From: Cephalotus follicularis
Taxonomy: Eukaryota > Streptophyta > Magnoliopsida > Oxalidales > Cephalotaceae
Direction of reading: 5' to 3'
Length of the DNA stretch: 64,000 bases
Assembly (NCBI GenBank): GCA_001972305.1
Contig: BDDD01001619.1
Span: 62,789-126,788 of the forward strand
Shown: one piece after another, positions 31,982 to 42,426 of the stretch
How positions within the stretch are numbered: the stretch's first letter is position 1
How the letters are laid out: the number at the start of each line of letters is the position of its first letter
Translations under genes and position numbers: made by a program
Notes under the pieces: generated by a model
What the model saw: the letters and a program-made list of their open reading frames with translations, nothing else
Database searches by the model: none
What the model was told of the DNA's origin: nothing

Positions 31982-33100
31982 ATGGAATTGAATATGTCAA
32001 ACAAGGAAAGCATGTCAATCTCAAAGCCTCCATTTTTCGATGGAAACACCTATAGTCATTGGAAGGCAAAGATGACAATATTTATTCAAGCTCTTGACTT
32101 CAACCTATGGGACATCATCATTGACGGCCCGGAACTTCTTCACATCATCTCGCAAGAAGGTATCAAAACCCTCAAACCGAGAAGCTCATATACGGATGAT
32201 GATAGAAACAAGGTACAATTAAATGCTAAAGCCAAACATGTTATTATATATGCTTTAAACTCTAATGAATTCAATAGAGTATCATCATGTGCAACCGCAA
32301 AAGAGATGTGGGATAGACTAGAGGTTACCTATGAAGGAACCAATCAAGTCAAGGATGCTAAAATAAATATGCTTGTAAGAGAATACGAAATGTTCTCTAT
32401 GAAGGAAAATGAAAACATTTCCGGTATGTTTGTTAGATTTACAAATATTATTAATTCCTTACAATCCTTGAATAAATGCTACACTAATAGTAAGATGGTA
32501 AGAAAGATACTTAGGTGTCTACCGAAAAGTTGGATGCCTAAAGTTACGGCTATAGAGGAAGCAAAAGACCTCAACACCTTGCCGCTTGAAGAACTTCTTG
32601 GATCACTCATGACACACGAAATGACCATCAAAAACCATGAGGATGATGAAGAACCAGATAAAAAGAAGAAGAAAGTCATTGCATTCAAGTCTTCTACAAC
32701 GAACTCAAGTGAAGAAGATAGTGACGATGTTGGCTACTCCCTCACTAGTAAAGCTTATAGATGTTTTAATAAACGTACTTTACTAGTAGAAGAATCTATG
32801 CATATTGTTTTTGATGAGTTACATGATTCTACTTCACATGTGCATGATAGTATAGATTTTCATGAACCATCAGAGGACATAGATGTAGAACCTAAGGATA
32901 GCTACCAAAAAGAGCTTAAAGATAAGACTTACAAGGTAGTTAGAGACCACCCTCATGAGGCTATCATTGGTGACAGTCAACAAGGTATTAGAACTAGGTC
33001 TAGAGCAAACACTTGTAACTATGTTGCATTCCTTTCTCACCTAGAACCCAAGAACTTTGTAGAAGCCAAAAAAGATGAATATTGGATTGTAGCTATGTAA
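31982..33100 (+). pseudogene. gag: Copia-2 gag fused in frame to the pre-RT linker
   Basis: Starts MELNMSNKESMSISKPPFFD. Gag blocks: WKAKMTIFIQALDFNLWDI, CATAKEMWDRLEVTYEGTNQ, RFTNIINSLQSLNKCY, RKILRCLPKSWMPKV and an acidic Ser-rich stretch SSEEDSDD. At about 32,728-32,732 the frame passes straight into GYSLTSKAYRCFNKRTLLVEE, the integrase C-terminal/linker block of SIRE pol. The zinc knuckles, protease and integrase core are thus deleted without breaking the frame. The fusion continues to TAA at 33,098-33,100, where MQEEL is expected (CAA to TAA). Without the stop and one later frameshift it would read through into RT. Confidence 0.85.
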
Positions 33101-34569
33101 GAAGAGCTAAACCAATTTGATAGAAACAAAGTTTGGTTTTTAGTACCTAGACCAAAGGACCATTCGTTATAGGAACTAAATGGGTTTTTAGAAACAACAT
33201 GGACAATCAAGGAATCATCATTAGAAACAAGGCTAGACTAGTTACACAAGGCTATTCACAAGAAGAAGGAATAGACTATGATGAGACATATGCACCGGTT
33301 GCTAGACTAGAATCCATTCGTTTATTACTTGCATTTGCTTGCTTTAATAATTTCAAGTTATATCAAATGGATGTGAAAAGCGCCTTTTTAAATGGTTTTA
33401 TTAAAGAAGAGGTATATGTTGAACAACCTCAAGGTTTTGAGGACCCTCACTTTCCAAATCATGTTTTCAAACTAAACAAAGCTTTATATGGACTCAAACA
33501 AGCCCCTCGTGCTTGGTATGAGAGGTTGACAAAGTTTTTAATTGAAAATGATTTTGAACGAGGTAATGTTGATATTACTCTTTTTACAAAATCTAAAGAT
33601 AATGATTTACTTATTGTTCAAATATATGTTGATGATATTATCTTTGGATCTACTAATGACTCTTTGAGCAAGGATTTTTCAAATACCATGAAATCTGAAT
33701 TTGAAATGAGTTTAATGCGAGAGCTCAACTATTTTCTTGGACTACAAGTCACACAAAACAAAGATGGGATCTTCATCAACCAAACAAAATACATAAAGGA
33801 TATTCTCAAGAAGTTTGGAATGGAGAATGATAAAACAAGCAAGACTCCTATGAGCACCTCTACAAAGCTTGACAAAGACGAACAAGGCAAACATGTCGAT
33901 CAAAAGTTTTATAGAAGTATGATAGGATCTTTATTATACTTAACCACAAATCGACCCGATATTTTGTTTAGTGTGTGCTTGTGTGCCCGTTTTCAATCCA
34001 ATCCTAAAGAATCCCATTTGTTTGTCGTGAAACGTATTTTTAAATATCTTGCATACACACCTACATTAGGCTTGTGGTATTCCCGAGATTCTAATTTTGA
34101 TTTACATTCTTAATCGGATGCCGACTTTGGTGGTTATAAAGTTGACCGCAAGAGCACTAGTGGCTCATGCCAATACCTAGGGAGCATGCTTGTCTCTTGG
34201 TTTAGTAAAAAGCAAAATTCAGTAGCTTTATCTACCACCGAAGCTGAATATATTACAGTAGGTAGTTGTTGTGCACAAATCCTTTGGCAAAAGCAACAAT
34301 TGGTTGATTATGGTATATGTGTGAAGGATGTATCTATTAAATGTGATAATACTAGTAGTATTTGCCTAGCTAAGAACCCAGTCCATCATTCTAGGACAAA
34401 GCACATTGATATTAGATACCACTTCTTAAGAGAACATGTAGAAAGTGGTGACATTGTTTTAGAGTATATTCCCACCGAAAAACAAGTGGCGGATATTTTC
34501 ACCAAACCCTTAGATGAAAATTCTTTTTCTAAGTTTAGAAGAGAATTAGGTTTATGTGAGCTTGAATGA
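33101..34569 (+). pseudogene. pol: Copia-2 reverse transcriptase and RNase H
   Basis: After the stop at 33,098 the sequence reads EELNQFDRNKVWFLVPRPKD, then loses one base near 33,165 and resumes as GTKWVFRNNMDNQGI. RT motifs: [58 protein letters not shown] (33,625-33,636) and YFLGLQV. A TAA at 34,111-34,113 replaces Tyr before SDADFGGYKVDRKS. RNase H then runs to 34,569 with LSTTEAEYITVGSCCAQ, HHSRTKHIDIRYHF and QVADIFTKPLDE. Catalytic residues look intact; three lesions are visible. Confidence 0.9.
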
Positions 34570-34676
34570 TGTTTATTATGTTTGAATGATTGTTTTAATC
34601 GAATGCATATTTGATGTGATGATTGATTTTTGGTTATTATTCTGTTCTTGCTTGATTTTGTGTTCTGTTTTACAAA

Positions 34677-34960
34677 AACGTCGACTTCTTTTCTGGAAAA
34701 TTCTTGCTTTACAAAAACACGTCGACTTCTTTTCTGCAAAGTTTTATGAATTATGAAAATCACGTCGATCTCTTTTTAAAACATCGATTTCTTTGTGTTT
34801 CCCTAAAATACGTCGACTTCTTTACAAACGCGTCGATGCTTTTCAAAACGCAGCGTTTTTCTGAATTGTTTTCTTTCGTTCTTTTAAAGAACACGTCGAC
34901 TTCTTTTGAATCACGTCGACGTCTTTATCTCAGAAATCAAATTCTTCATAAAAACGTCGA
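34677..34960. promoter_or_regulatory. GTCGAC array in copia-2 pol-ORF2 spacer
   Basis: Copies read AACGTCGACTTCTTTT, ACACGTCGACTTCTTTT, ACGCGTCGATGCTTTT and ACGTCGACGTCTTT, a local sequence type differing from the LTR array of the same element. They lie between RNase H and ORF2, as in copia-1. Confidence 0.6.
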
Positions 34961-35167
34961 TCTCATGCTCATAATACACTTTTACCCTATTCTGAGTTTT
35001 TCAAAAATTTCTACTCTCTTTATTCTTCTTTCAAAAATCGTTCTATTTGGTCGTAAACAATCCTCTGAATCTTTCTCCAACTTCAAAAACTATTTTCATC
35101 TCCTCAAATCCGTCTGTTTTTATCACTCTCTGTGTTTATCTTTTGTACTCACCAACTGTTTGATAAT

Positions 35168-36530
35168 ATGCCGAGGTCAAAACGAACTGCCAATAAGAAT
35201 GCTGCATCTTCCTCTCAGTCTAAGAAATCTGCCAAAAGGCAGAGGCTTGAACTTAGAGAGTCTTTCCCCGACCCTGCTCTCCAATCGGATTCCGAATCCG
35301 AAGAGCAAGTCCCATTGAGAAATGTTGTTTTTGTTGAGAAAAGGGTTATGGGCGGCAGAAACATAGATTTAGATTTCTGTTCCTCTGAGTTTTCTTTTGT
35401 TTCTTGGTTAGATAACCTCCATCTTCTAACTCTTGTACAAATCCAGGACCCTTTTTACATAAAATTGGTCAAGGAATTTTACATGAACCTTCGGATTGTA
35501 TCCGGCCCTAATGAGGAATTTGCACTATCCTCTTCTATCAAAGTGCAGAGAATCTATCTAGATGCTAGGATTCTAGCCTCTATTTTACACATTCCACATA
35601 CCGGCTTATACATTTTTTAACATAAAAAATGGCCGGAGGTTAAGGGTTTTCACCCTAATCAAATTTTGTCCATTCTTTACCCAAATGATCCAAATATTCA
35701 TCCCAATATGGCACTGACTACCAACAGATTATCAGTTGACCATAGGCTACTCCACCATCTCATTGTGCACCAATTTCTACCCACCGGTGGAGGGTATGCC
35801 AAGTTGTCCCGGATGCAAGTTTTCCTCATGTGGTGCATCCTCTCTAAGATAGAATTCTATTTTCCCCTTCTCATGCTCAAGACCATGGTGAGAGCATTCT
35901 CTCAAAAGAAATCCATTCTTCCATTCGGATCCATCCTCACCAAAGTCTTTCTCCACCACCAAATTCGGCTAGAAGGAGAAATTGCAGCGAAATTGAAGAA
36001 AGAGGACACTTACAACAAAAGCACTATGAATAGAATGGGGTGGAAAAAGAAAGAAGGCATTTGGACTTATTGCCCCAAAGTTGATGCAAAGGATTGCAAG
36101 GGAAGAGCAAGAAGAGAACCCTCCATGGGAAGCTCAAGAAGAAGCTGCACCAGCTCAGGCTCAAGCTCAAGAAGAAGCTGCACCAGCTCAGGCTCAAGCT
36201 CAAGGAACCTCATCCTCTACTGATTTTGATATGATGATGGAGTATATGCGCTCAAGATTTGATTCTATGCAAGCTTCGCTTGAAGAAAAATTTGAGCATG
36301 TCAACTCACGGCTCACTAGCTTGGAAAAAGATCATGTGACGATTCGGTCCGACTTCGATAACATCGATGACACCATCTACTACGACCTAAAAGTCGTAAG
36401 GAGGTGATTCAAAAGGATGGAACGAAAACTCGCGGCCTCCAAGACCATTGATGCTTGCGAAGAGACTACGGGCGATGACTCCGATTCTGATGCCCCTCCT
36501 GCTGCAGCTTTATCTTTGTTATGTTTTTGA
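35168..36530 (+). pseudogene. Extra ORF (ORF2) of copia-2
   Basis: Starts MPRSKRTANKNAASSSQSKK at 35,168 with a basic N-terminus. Then EKRVMGGRNIDLDFCSSEF, DPFYIKLVKEFYMNLR and RIYLDARILASILHIPHTG align with copia-1 ORF2. One in-frame TAA (35,618-35,620), then the same frame continues with NRLSVDHRLLHHLIVHQFLP, KTMVRAFSQKKSILPFGSIL and STMNRMGWKKKEGIWTY. A frameshift near 36,085 leads into a QAQAQEEAAPAQ-type repeat, a coiled coil (SRFDSMQASLEEKFEHVNSR), a TGA at 36,405-36,407 and an acidic tail (TTGDDSDSDAPP). Same family as the copia-1 ORF; role unknown, env-like position only. Confidence 0.65.
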
Positions 36531-37171
36531 TTTGTTTTTGTTGTTTGTTTTTGTTGTGTTGTAATGAAAGTAAATCTTGTTTATTTATATTTTTGTAAGA
36601 ACAAAGTTTGTTAATGAAATTATGTGTTTTTATGATTGTGTTTATGAAATGATGTTTATACATTTTTATGTTTATGATATTATGAAGTGTGTTTATGCTA
36701 TGACATGGATTCATAAATGAGTTTTAGGTTTAAGATAATATGTTTTCTCAATTATGCTTATTGCCAATATTTTATTTTGTGCATAATGCCTATGTTTATT
36801 TTTTTACCCTTGCTTTTATTAAGAGGGAGCTAATGTTTTTCTACCTTTTTGATGCTATACAAAAAAGGGGGAGAAATGGCTCAAAAGAAAAGGCTCACAT
36901 ATGGGAGAAATAGGTTCAAAAGCATATGAGATCTTAATAGCATTGCTACATTTTTTTAAGGGGAGAAAGGGCTCAACAAGTTTGATCCTCTATCTAATGG
37001 GGAGATAGAGCTCTCAACAGCAAAACTCATTGCTTATTGATATTGCACAGGAACTTTCTTATGAACATTGCCATTGCTTACATTATAAGATGTTTCTATT
37101 GGTATTTACTTATGTTTTAAATTGGTATTACTTATGTTTATGCCTTTTTTGAGCAAATTTTTGTCATCATC
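36531..37171 (+). other. 3' untranslated part of copia-2
   Basis: T/A-rich, with repeated TTTATGATTATG-like text and then GGGGGAGAAA, GGGGAGAAAGGGCTC and GGGGAGATAGAGCTC, purine-rich tracts that resemble extra polypurine tracts. No gene seen. Confidence 0.6.
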
Positions 37172-37185
37172 AAAAAGGGGGAGAT
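37172..37185 (+). other. Polypurine tract, copia-2
   Basis: AAAAAGGGGGAGAT directly before the 3' LTR. The same tract (minus strand) precedes the copia-1 3' LTR. Confidence 0.85.
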
Positions 37186-38208
37186 TGTTGACGATTTAGT
37201 CTCAATCCTAGTTTTGATGATAACATATTTGCATTTGACAAGTTTACTTGATGTGCAAGATATTACAAAGTTCAATACCAAGGCAAAACTCATCTGCAGA
37301 AGAAGACATCGACCTTCCAGAAATGACATCGACGTCCGTACAGAAAGACATCGATCCCTTTCAAGAAGACATCGACGTCTTTAGTGCCAGAAAGTACAAG
37401 ATCAAATTATAATGAAGACATCGTCCTTCCAGAAATAACATCGACGTCCGTACAGAAAGACATCGATCCCTTTCAAGAGACATCGACGTCTTTAGTAACA
37501 GAAGCTACTGTTCAAAATTTGCAATGAAGACATCGATCCCTACATGCAAAGACATCGACGTCCGTACCAAAGACATCGACTCCTTTCCATAGACATAGAC
37601 GTCTTTCTAGACCTATCTGCATTTTCCAGAAAAGACATCGACCCCTACAGAAGAAGTCGATGTGATGCTCAAAGTTTCAAATGCTGGAGATTTCCCAGAA
37701 ATGACATCGACATCTTTTTAAATGGATTGACCCGGGAAACATGGAACGACTAGTACGCGCACTTCCAACGGCTATCAACTATCAAAGACATCGACGCCTT
37801 TCCAAAGACATCGACGTCTTTATGTTAGCAGAGACAAAAATTCAGAATTGCACTAACACATTTTATAATCAAAAGCTTCCATGAATTATGCAACGGCTAC
37901 AAATCTTTTCTGCCTATAAAAGGAAGACTGAAACCTCGGAAGAATAACAACAATTCAGAATTATTCACATAAATCACACAACACCAAGAGAGATATCAGA
38001 TTCAAGCATTCTAGTGTGAAAAAGCTCAAAGTGCTCTATAGTGTTCTAAAAGGCTTCTAAGCTCTATCTTTTGAGTTTATCTTAGTGTTTCATATTGTGA
38101 GCTGTATTATTCATATCAAACCTATTTGAGAGGTTATCTTGTAAACACTTTCACTATTACTTGTAAAAGAGGAGAATCCTCTAAGATCTTGAGGTCAATT
38201 CCTTGTGA
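37186..38208 (+). mobile_element. 3' LTR of copia-2 (truncated)
   Basis: Starts TGTTGACGATTTAG. Matches the 5' LTR up to TCTTGAGGTCAA and stops in CCTTGTGA about 110 bp before the expected end. TATAAAAG at 37,915-37,922. The array here is longer at its start than in the 5' LTR. Confidence 0.88.
37305..37823. promoter_or_regulatory. GACATCGACGTC array, copia-2 3' LTR
   Basis: About fifteen copies. A block of about 120 bp (CCTTCCAGAAATGACATCGA onward) is present twice, at about 37,310 and 37,425. The 3' end lies 92 bp before TATAAAAG, matching the 5' LTR. Confidence 0.65.
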
Positions 38209-38350
38209 CTTGTGATAATGCTAAAATGGACTTGTTTTAGAAATGTTAACGGTGTTTTTCGCTGCCATGTTTGTTAATAAAAGTTTTGTTTTGCACCCTT
38301 AACCCCTTTGTCCATTTTTGGCACCGGAGATGGTTTACCGTTTCCAACAG

Positions 38351-38362
38351 TGGTATCAGAGC
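38351..38362 (+). other. Primer binding site, copia-3
   Basis: TGGTATCAGAGC one base after the LTR end TTTCCAACA. Confidence 0.92.
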
Positions 38363-40083
38363 CAACCGCATCATCATTAGTTGAATCTATGCCTAGGATG
38401 ATTAATTGATTGAAAATTTAATTAGTGGATGTGTTTGTATGGTTAAACTAATTTTCAAAGTGCCTGAATGCTTACATGATAGTTTTCAAAGTTTTAGAAA
38501 CTAAATTGTGAGACTGTCTTGGGGATTATGTTACAATGTCTTTGGACTTATGTTTAGAACCTGCATAGTGCAGTTTGGATTGCCAAATTGGAATGCCAAA
38601 GTCCAAACCATTGAAAACTGCAGTTTTTGCGAGTTGCAGAAACTATGGAGAAGGTTTAAGCGTCGATGTTTTTTTGGTTGAAGCGTCGACGCTTACTTCA
38701 CTGTCTTGAAAAGCGTCAACGTCTTTGTTAAGTGTCAACGCTCACCTGTATTTCATGTTTAAATGCATTGGACGTTAAGCGTTGACGTCTTTGTATAGTG
38801 TCGACGCTTTGATTAAAAAAACTATTTTATAAAAATTTGGAATTTTTGCATTAAGGCACTTAGAAAATAATAATCATTGTTTGATTTAGTAGGAGTTTGA
38901 CCTATAAACAATCCTTATATTAAATTTTATAATTGGTTATTATTAAAGGCATTTGTAAATTGTTTAAAGTTATATTGGATATACTTTTATGATCTTATGC
39001 ACAATGGATGGCCTATAAGGACAAGACCTAGTTTATGGTTTTTCTTGTGTGAATGATTTTATCTATTATATTAATGATCTGTAATAAGGTGCCTGCGTGC
39101 ACCATTTTTCCTCTTATGTAATTACTCCTTGAAAATTTGTATGTAATTTTTATTTTAAAAATGTAAAGTTGCATTGTAAAAGAAGACTTTGCGAAAGGAG
39201 AAATGGAGACGAGGAGAAAAGAAGTACAAGACCTTTGAAGGTCATGAATGCATGGTTATAAATGTAATAAATAGATTTATTCATAGCACATAGGAAGACC
39301 AAGTAGTGACTTTGGGCTCAAGTCATTACTTATAGTGATGTCCTTGCCATTCCATTGATTTATTTTAGAAATAAATCGAAGGTGCATAAGAATCTCGTCA
39401 TGCATGCTAAGCCGTAATTAATTGGAATTGGGTAATGAAACCAATGAATTAATTAAAGGCTTGGTAATTAAAATTTGAGACCGCAAAATTCCCTCAATTG
39501 AATAATAAGTCTGAACGTAGGAACCCATGGAGTGGTTCCCCGTGGCCTTCCACAATTTTCGTTGAGTGGTGTACATGGGTTATTAGTTTGTCATGCCCTA
39601 GATGAGGCTGGTAATCTATGGGACACTATGTCGACGTTGGTGTTGGGAATCGCAAAGGGTGGCTATATTTTAGCACTTGGACACGCCTACGTGTGGGTGT
39701 TAAAACTAGTGCATTCCAATGAAAATTCTAGGTGTCTGACATATCGTGATTCTAATTGTTTGTCATGCCCTAACTGAGGCCATATTGAATCTAAGGCAAA
39801 ATTCTATGATTGGATCTTGTATTAGATACAAATTGGTAAGATAGCCTACCCATTGGACATATTATGGTTTTTCATGCCCTAGCCGAGGCCATAATATGAT
39901 TGCGATGGATTCCAATCCCCATTAGGAAGTTGGACTTCTCAAGTTCCATATGAGGGTATGGGATACGATTAGAATAGTGGGAGGAACCATAAGCACTAAA
40001 GACCAAGTGTTATGGTAGTCATATATTAAAATTGGAATAAATGCTTACTCAACTTTATATTTCCTTATCTAGGTTGCTATAAA
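38363..40083 (+). other. Long leader of copia-3
   Basis: 1.7 kb without a recognisable gene between primer site and gag. It contains a group of GTCGAC-type motifs at 38,658-38,805 (AAGCGTCGATG, AAGCGTCGACGCTT, AAGCGTCAACG, AGTGTCAACGCTC, AAGCGTTGACG, AGTGTCGACGCTTT), the only array here in a 5' leader, and repeated TTGTCATGCCCTA text near 39,590-39,880. Confidence 0.7.
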
Positions 40084-41409
40084 ATGGCTTTTCAATCTTC
40101 TATGTCCTGCATTCTAGAGACAAACAAGTTAGAGAGCCCTAATTATTACGATTGGTATCGCAACCTCAAGATCGTCCTAACGGCCAATAAGATGGCATAT
40201 GTGATGACCGGGGGGCCTCTTGCACTGGGTGCAGATCCTACGCCTGAGGAGTCGAAGCGTCTAGCCAAGTGTCTAGAAGATGACAAGCAAGCTCGATGTC
40301 TTGCCCTTCTGGGAATGACACCGGAGTTGCAACGTCAACATGAGAATATGGACACCTTATCTGCTATACTACTCCATCTTCAAGAGATGTATGGGGCTGA
40401 TTCTAGGACTCAGAGGTTCAATCTCTCACGTAAACTCTTCAAGGCGCAGATGCCAGAGGGAGCTTCAGTCCATGATCATGGATTGAAGATGATAGACATG
40501 ATTGAGTAGCTAGCTCAATTAGGTTTTGTCATGGACCATGATCTTTATGTGGATCTTATTCTTACGTCCCTTCCTAAGTCGTTCTCTCAGTTCTTGGTGA
40601 ATTTTCACATGAACAATATAGAGGTAACTCTATCTGAGCTGATTGCTATGCTGAGGACGGCTAAGGCCGATTTTGACTCTGAGAAGTCAAAGACCCACTC
40701 TCTGCTTCTTCCTTCTTCTAGGTCTGCCCAAGGAAAGGGTAGTGCCTCATCTTCCTCTAAAGGGAAGGGCGTACTCTGGCCTGTCAACACAAAAGGCAAG
40801 GGTAAGAAGAAGAATAAGAAGAAGGGAAAATTTGGAGCTAGTGGGAGCGTTACCAAGAATAGTTTGAAGCAACTGGTGGCTGAGGGTGCCTGCTTCCAGT
40901 GTGGCAAGTCTAGACACTGGAAAAATGATTGTCGGGTTACTATTGCTGGAGTCTCGCCTGATAACCCGCATGGTGCGAGTACATCAGGTATGTTCATGAT
41001 TGAACTTAATCTAGCTTTGAATAGTAGTTCTTCATGGGTATTGGATACTGGATGTGGAACTAACCTATGCAATTTGTTGCAGGGACTAAGAAAAGTTAGA
41101 AAGCTTGGAGCTGGAGACTTGGACTTACGGCTTGGGGATGGATCTAGGATCATCGTTGAAGTTGTAGGGATTTGTGATGTTACTTTAAGTAATGGTTATG
41201 TATTGACGTTTAATCCTTCTTTTTATGTTCCAAACGTTGTAAGAAATATTATAAGTGTTTCATACTTATGCAATTTGGGTTTAGAGCTCAAATTCCAAAA
41301 CATTCAATGTTTTGTATTTTCTGACAATGTTTGTGTCAGTAATGGTTTTATCGATAATGAATTATTTGTCTTAAATACTGTACAATCTAAAATCCTGTTC
41401 ATAGACTGA
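40084..41409 (+). pseudogene. gag: Copia-3 gag and protease (two stops)
   Basis: Starts MAFQSSMSCILETNKLESPN with the YYDWYRNLKIVL motif of copia gag. Stops: TAG at 40,507-40,509 where CAG (Gln) is expected (MIEQLAQL), and TGA at 41,407-41,409. The frame never changes. Zinc knuckle CFQCGKSRHWKNDC (CX2CX4HX4C), basic linker KGKKKNKKKGKFG, and protease active site VLDTGCGTNLC followed by LRLGDGSRI and NIISVSYLCNLG. It is the closest relative here of the copia-4 gag. Confidence 0.9.
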
Positions 41410-42426
41410 AGTAATAAGAAAAGACCAAGAGAAACTAAGCTAAATAAAACCTATACTTGGCATTGTAGACTTTGTCATCTTAGTGATGCAAGACTTTCAC
41501 AGTTGGTTACGGGTGATCTTTTAGATATCCAGGACTTGGAGTCATATCCAACATGTGATTCCTGTCTATTGGGAAAGATGACCAAATCCCCCTTCTCTGG
41601 TCAAGGAGAAAGGGCTATGGACTTACTGGGATTGGTCCATACCGACGTATGTCGTCCTATGTCAGTTAGTGCACGAGGACGTTATGTCTACTTCATAACC
41701 TTTACTGATGATTTATCTAGGTATGGTTATGTGTATCTGATGAGACACAAGTCAGAATCCTTTGAGAAATTTAAGAAGTTCAGACTTGAAGTAGAAAAGC
41801 AGACAGATAAGTCAGTTAAAATACTTCGATCGGACAGAGGTGGCAAGTATCTATCAATTGAATTCCTAGGTTATCTTAGAGATAACAGAATTCTATCTCA
41901 GTGGACACCTCTTGGAACACCACAACATAATGGTGTGTCCAAAATGAGGAATCGGACCTTGTTGGACATGGTTCGATCCATGATGTCTTTTACTGACCTT
42001 CCCACCTGTCTCTGAGGTTATGCCCTAGAAACAGCAGCTTACATCTTGAATCAGATTCCTTCAAAATATGTACCTTCCACTCCATACCATGTATGGTCAA
42101 AAAGGAAACCCAGCCTAAACCATTTAAAGGTTTCCGGTTGTCCAGCTTATGTTAAGAGGCTTGTCGCAGATAAGTTGGAAACTCGGTTGGACAGTTGCAG
42201 GTTTGTGGAGTATCCAAAAGAAACTAAAGGATACTACTTCTACCATCCTAGCGAACAAAGAATATTTGTTTCGTGAAATGTTGTGTTCCTAGAGAAGGAA
42301 TACCTTCTTGAAGGAAACAGTGGGAGTCATGTGGAATTCAAGGAGTTGCCACAGGTAAAAACCACACAGGATATGAAGGAGTTGGGGGTTGGACCTTCAA
42401 CAGACACAACTGAGATTGCATCTTAG
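41410..42426 (+). pseudogene. pol: Copia-3 integrase (stops, no frameshift)
   Basis: Same frame as gag. Zinc part WHCRLCHLSDARL ... CDSCLLGKM, catalytic Asp in LVHTDVCRPM, Asp in KILRSDRGGKY, then TPQHNGVSKMRNRTLLDMV, where the third catalytic Glu of the usual NGVSERRNRTLLDM appears as Lys (SKMRN), a likely loss of function. Stops at 42,013-42,015 (TGA for TGG), 42,274-42,276 (TGA, Arg expected) and 42,424-42,426 (TAG, Gln expected). VSGCPAYVKRL and KGYYFYHPSEQRIFVS mark the C-terminal part. Confidence 0.87.

Larger units (their letters stand above)
30791..38208 (+). mobile_element. SIRE-like Ty1/copia element copia-2 (internally deleted, 3' truncated)
   Basis: 5' LTR, primer site, gag, RT, RNase H, spacer with array, extra ORF2, purine tract, 3' LTR. 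Protease and integrase are absent through an in-frame deletion. The 3' LTR lacks about its last 110 bp, and roughly 25 bp of flanking copia-3 LTR (AATTCAATTATGTGATGATG) are also gone, so no target duplication can be seen. The joint at about 38,207-38,211 lies in a CTTGTGA repeat. Related to copia-1 but with the GACATCGACGTC type of array. Confidence 0.88.
26637..38349 (+). mobile_element. 5' LTR of copia-3, in three pieces
   Basis: Own pieces are 26,637-28,526, about 30,640-30,790 and about 38,209-38,349; X2 and copia-2 fill the gaps. The order is confirmed by the 3' LTR, where the same text is continuous. A TATA-like CATAAAAC is at about 28,279-28,286; the related solo LTR has TATAAAAC at 49,979-49,986. 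Confidence 0.85.

Noticed and set aside
39532..39777. Open frame of 81 codons in the copia-3 leader
   Set aside because: Contains repeated TTGTCATGCCCTA text; no similarity to gag and no equivalent in the copia-4 leader that I could see.
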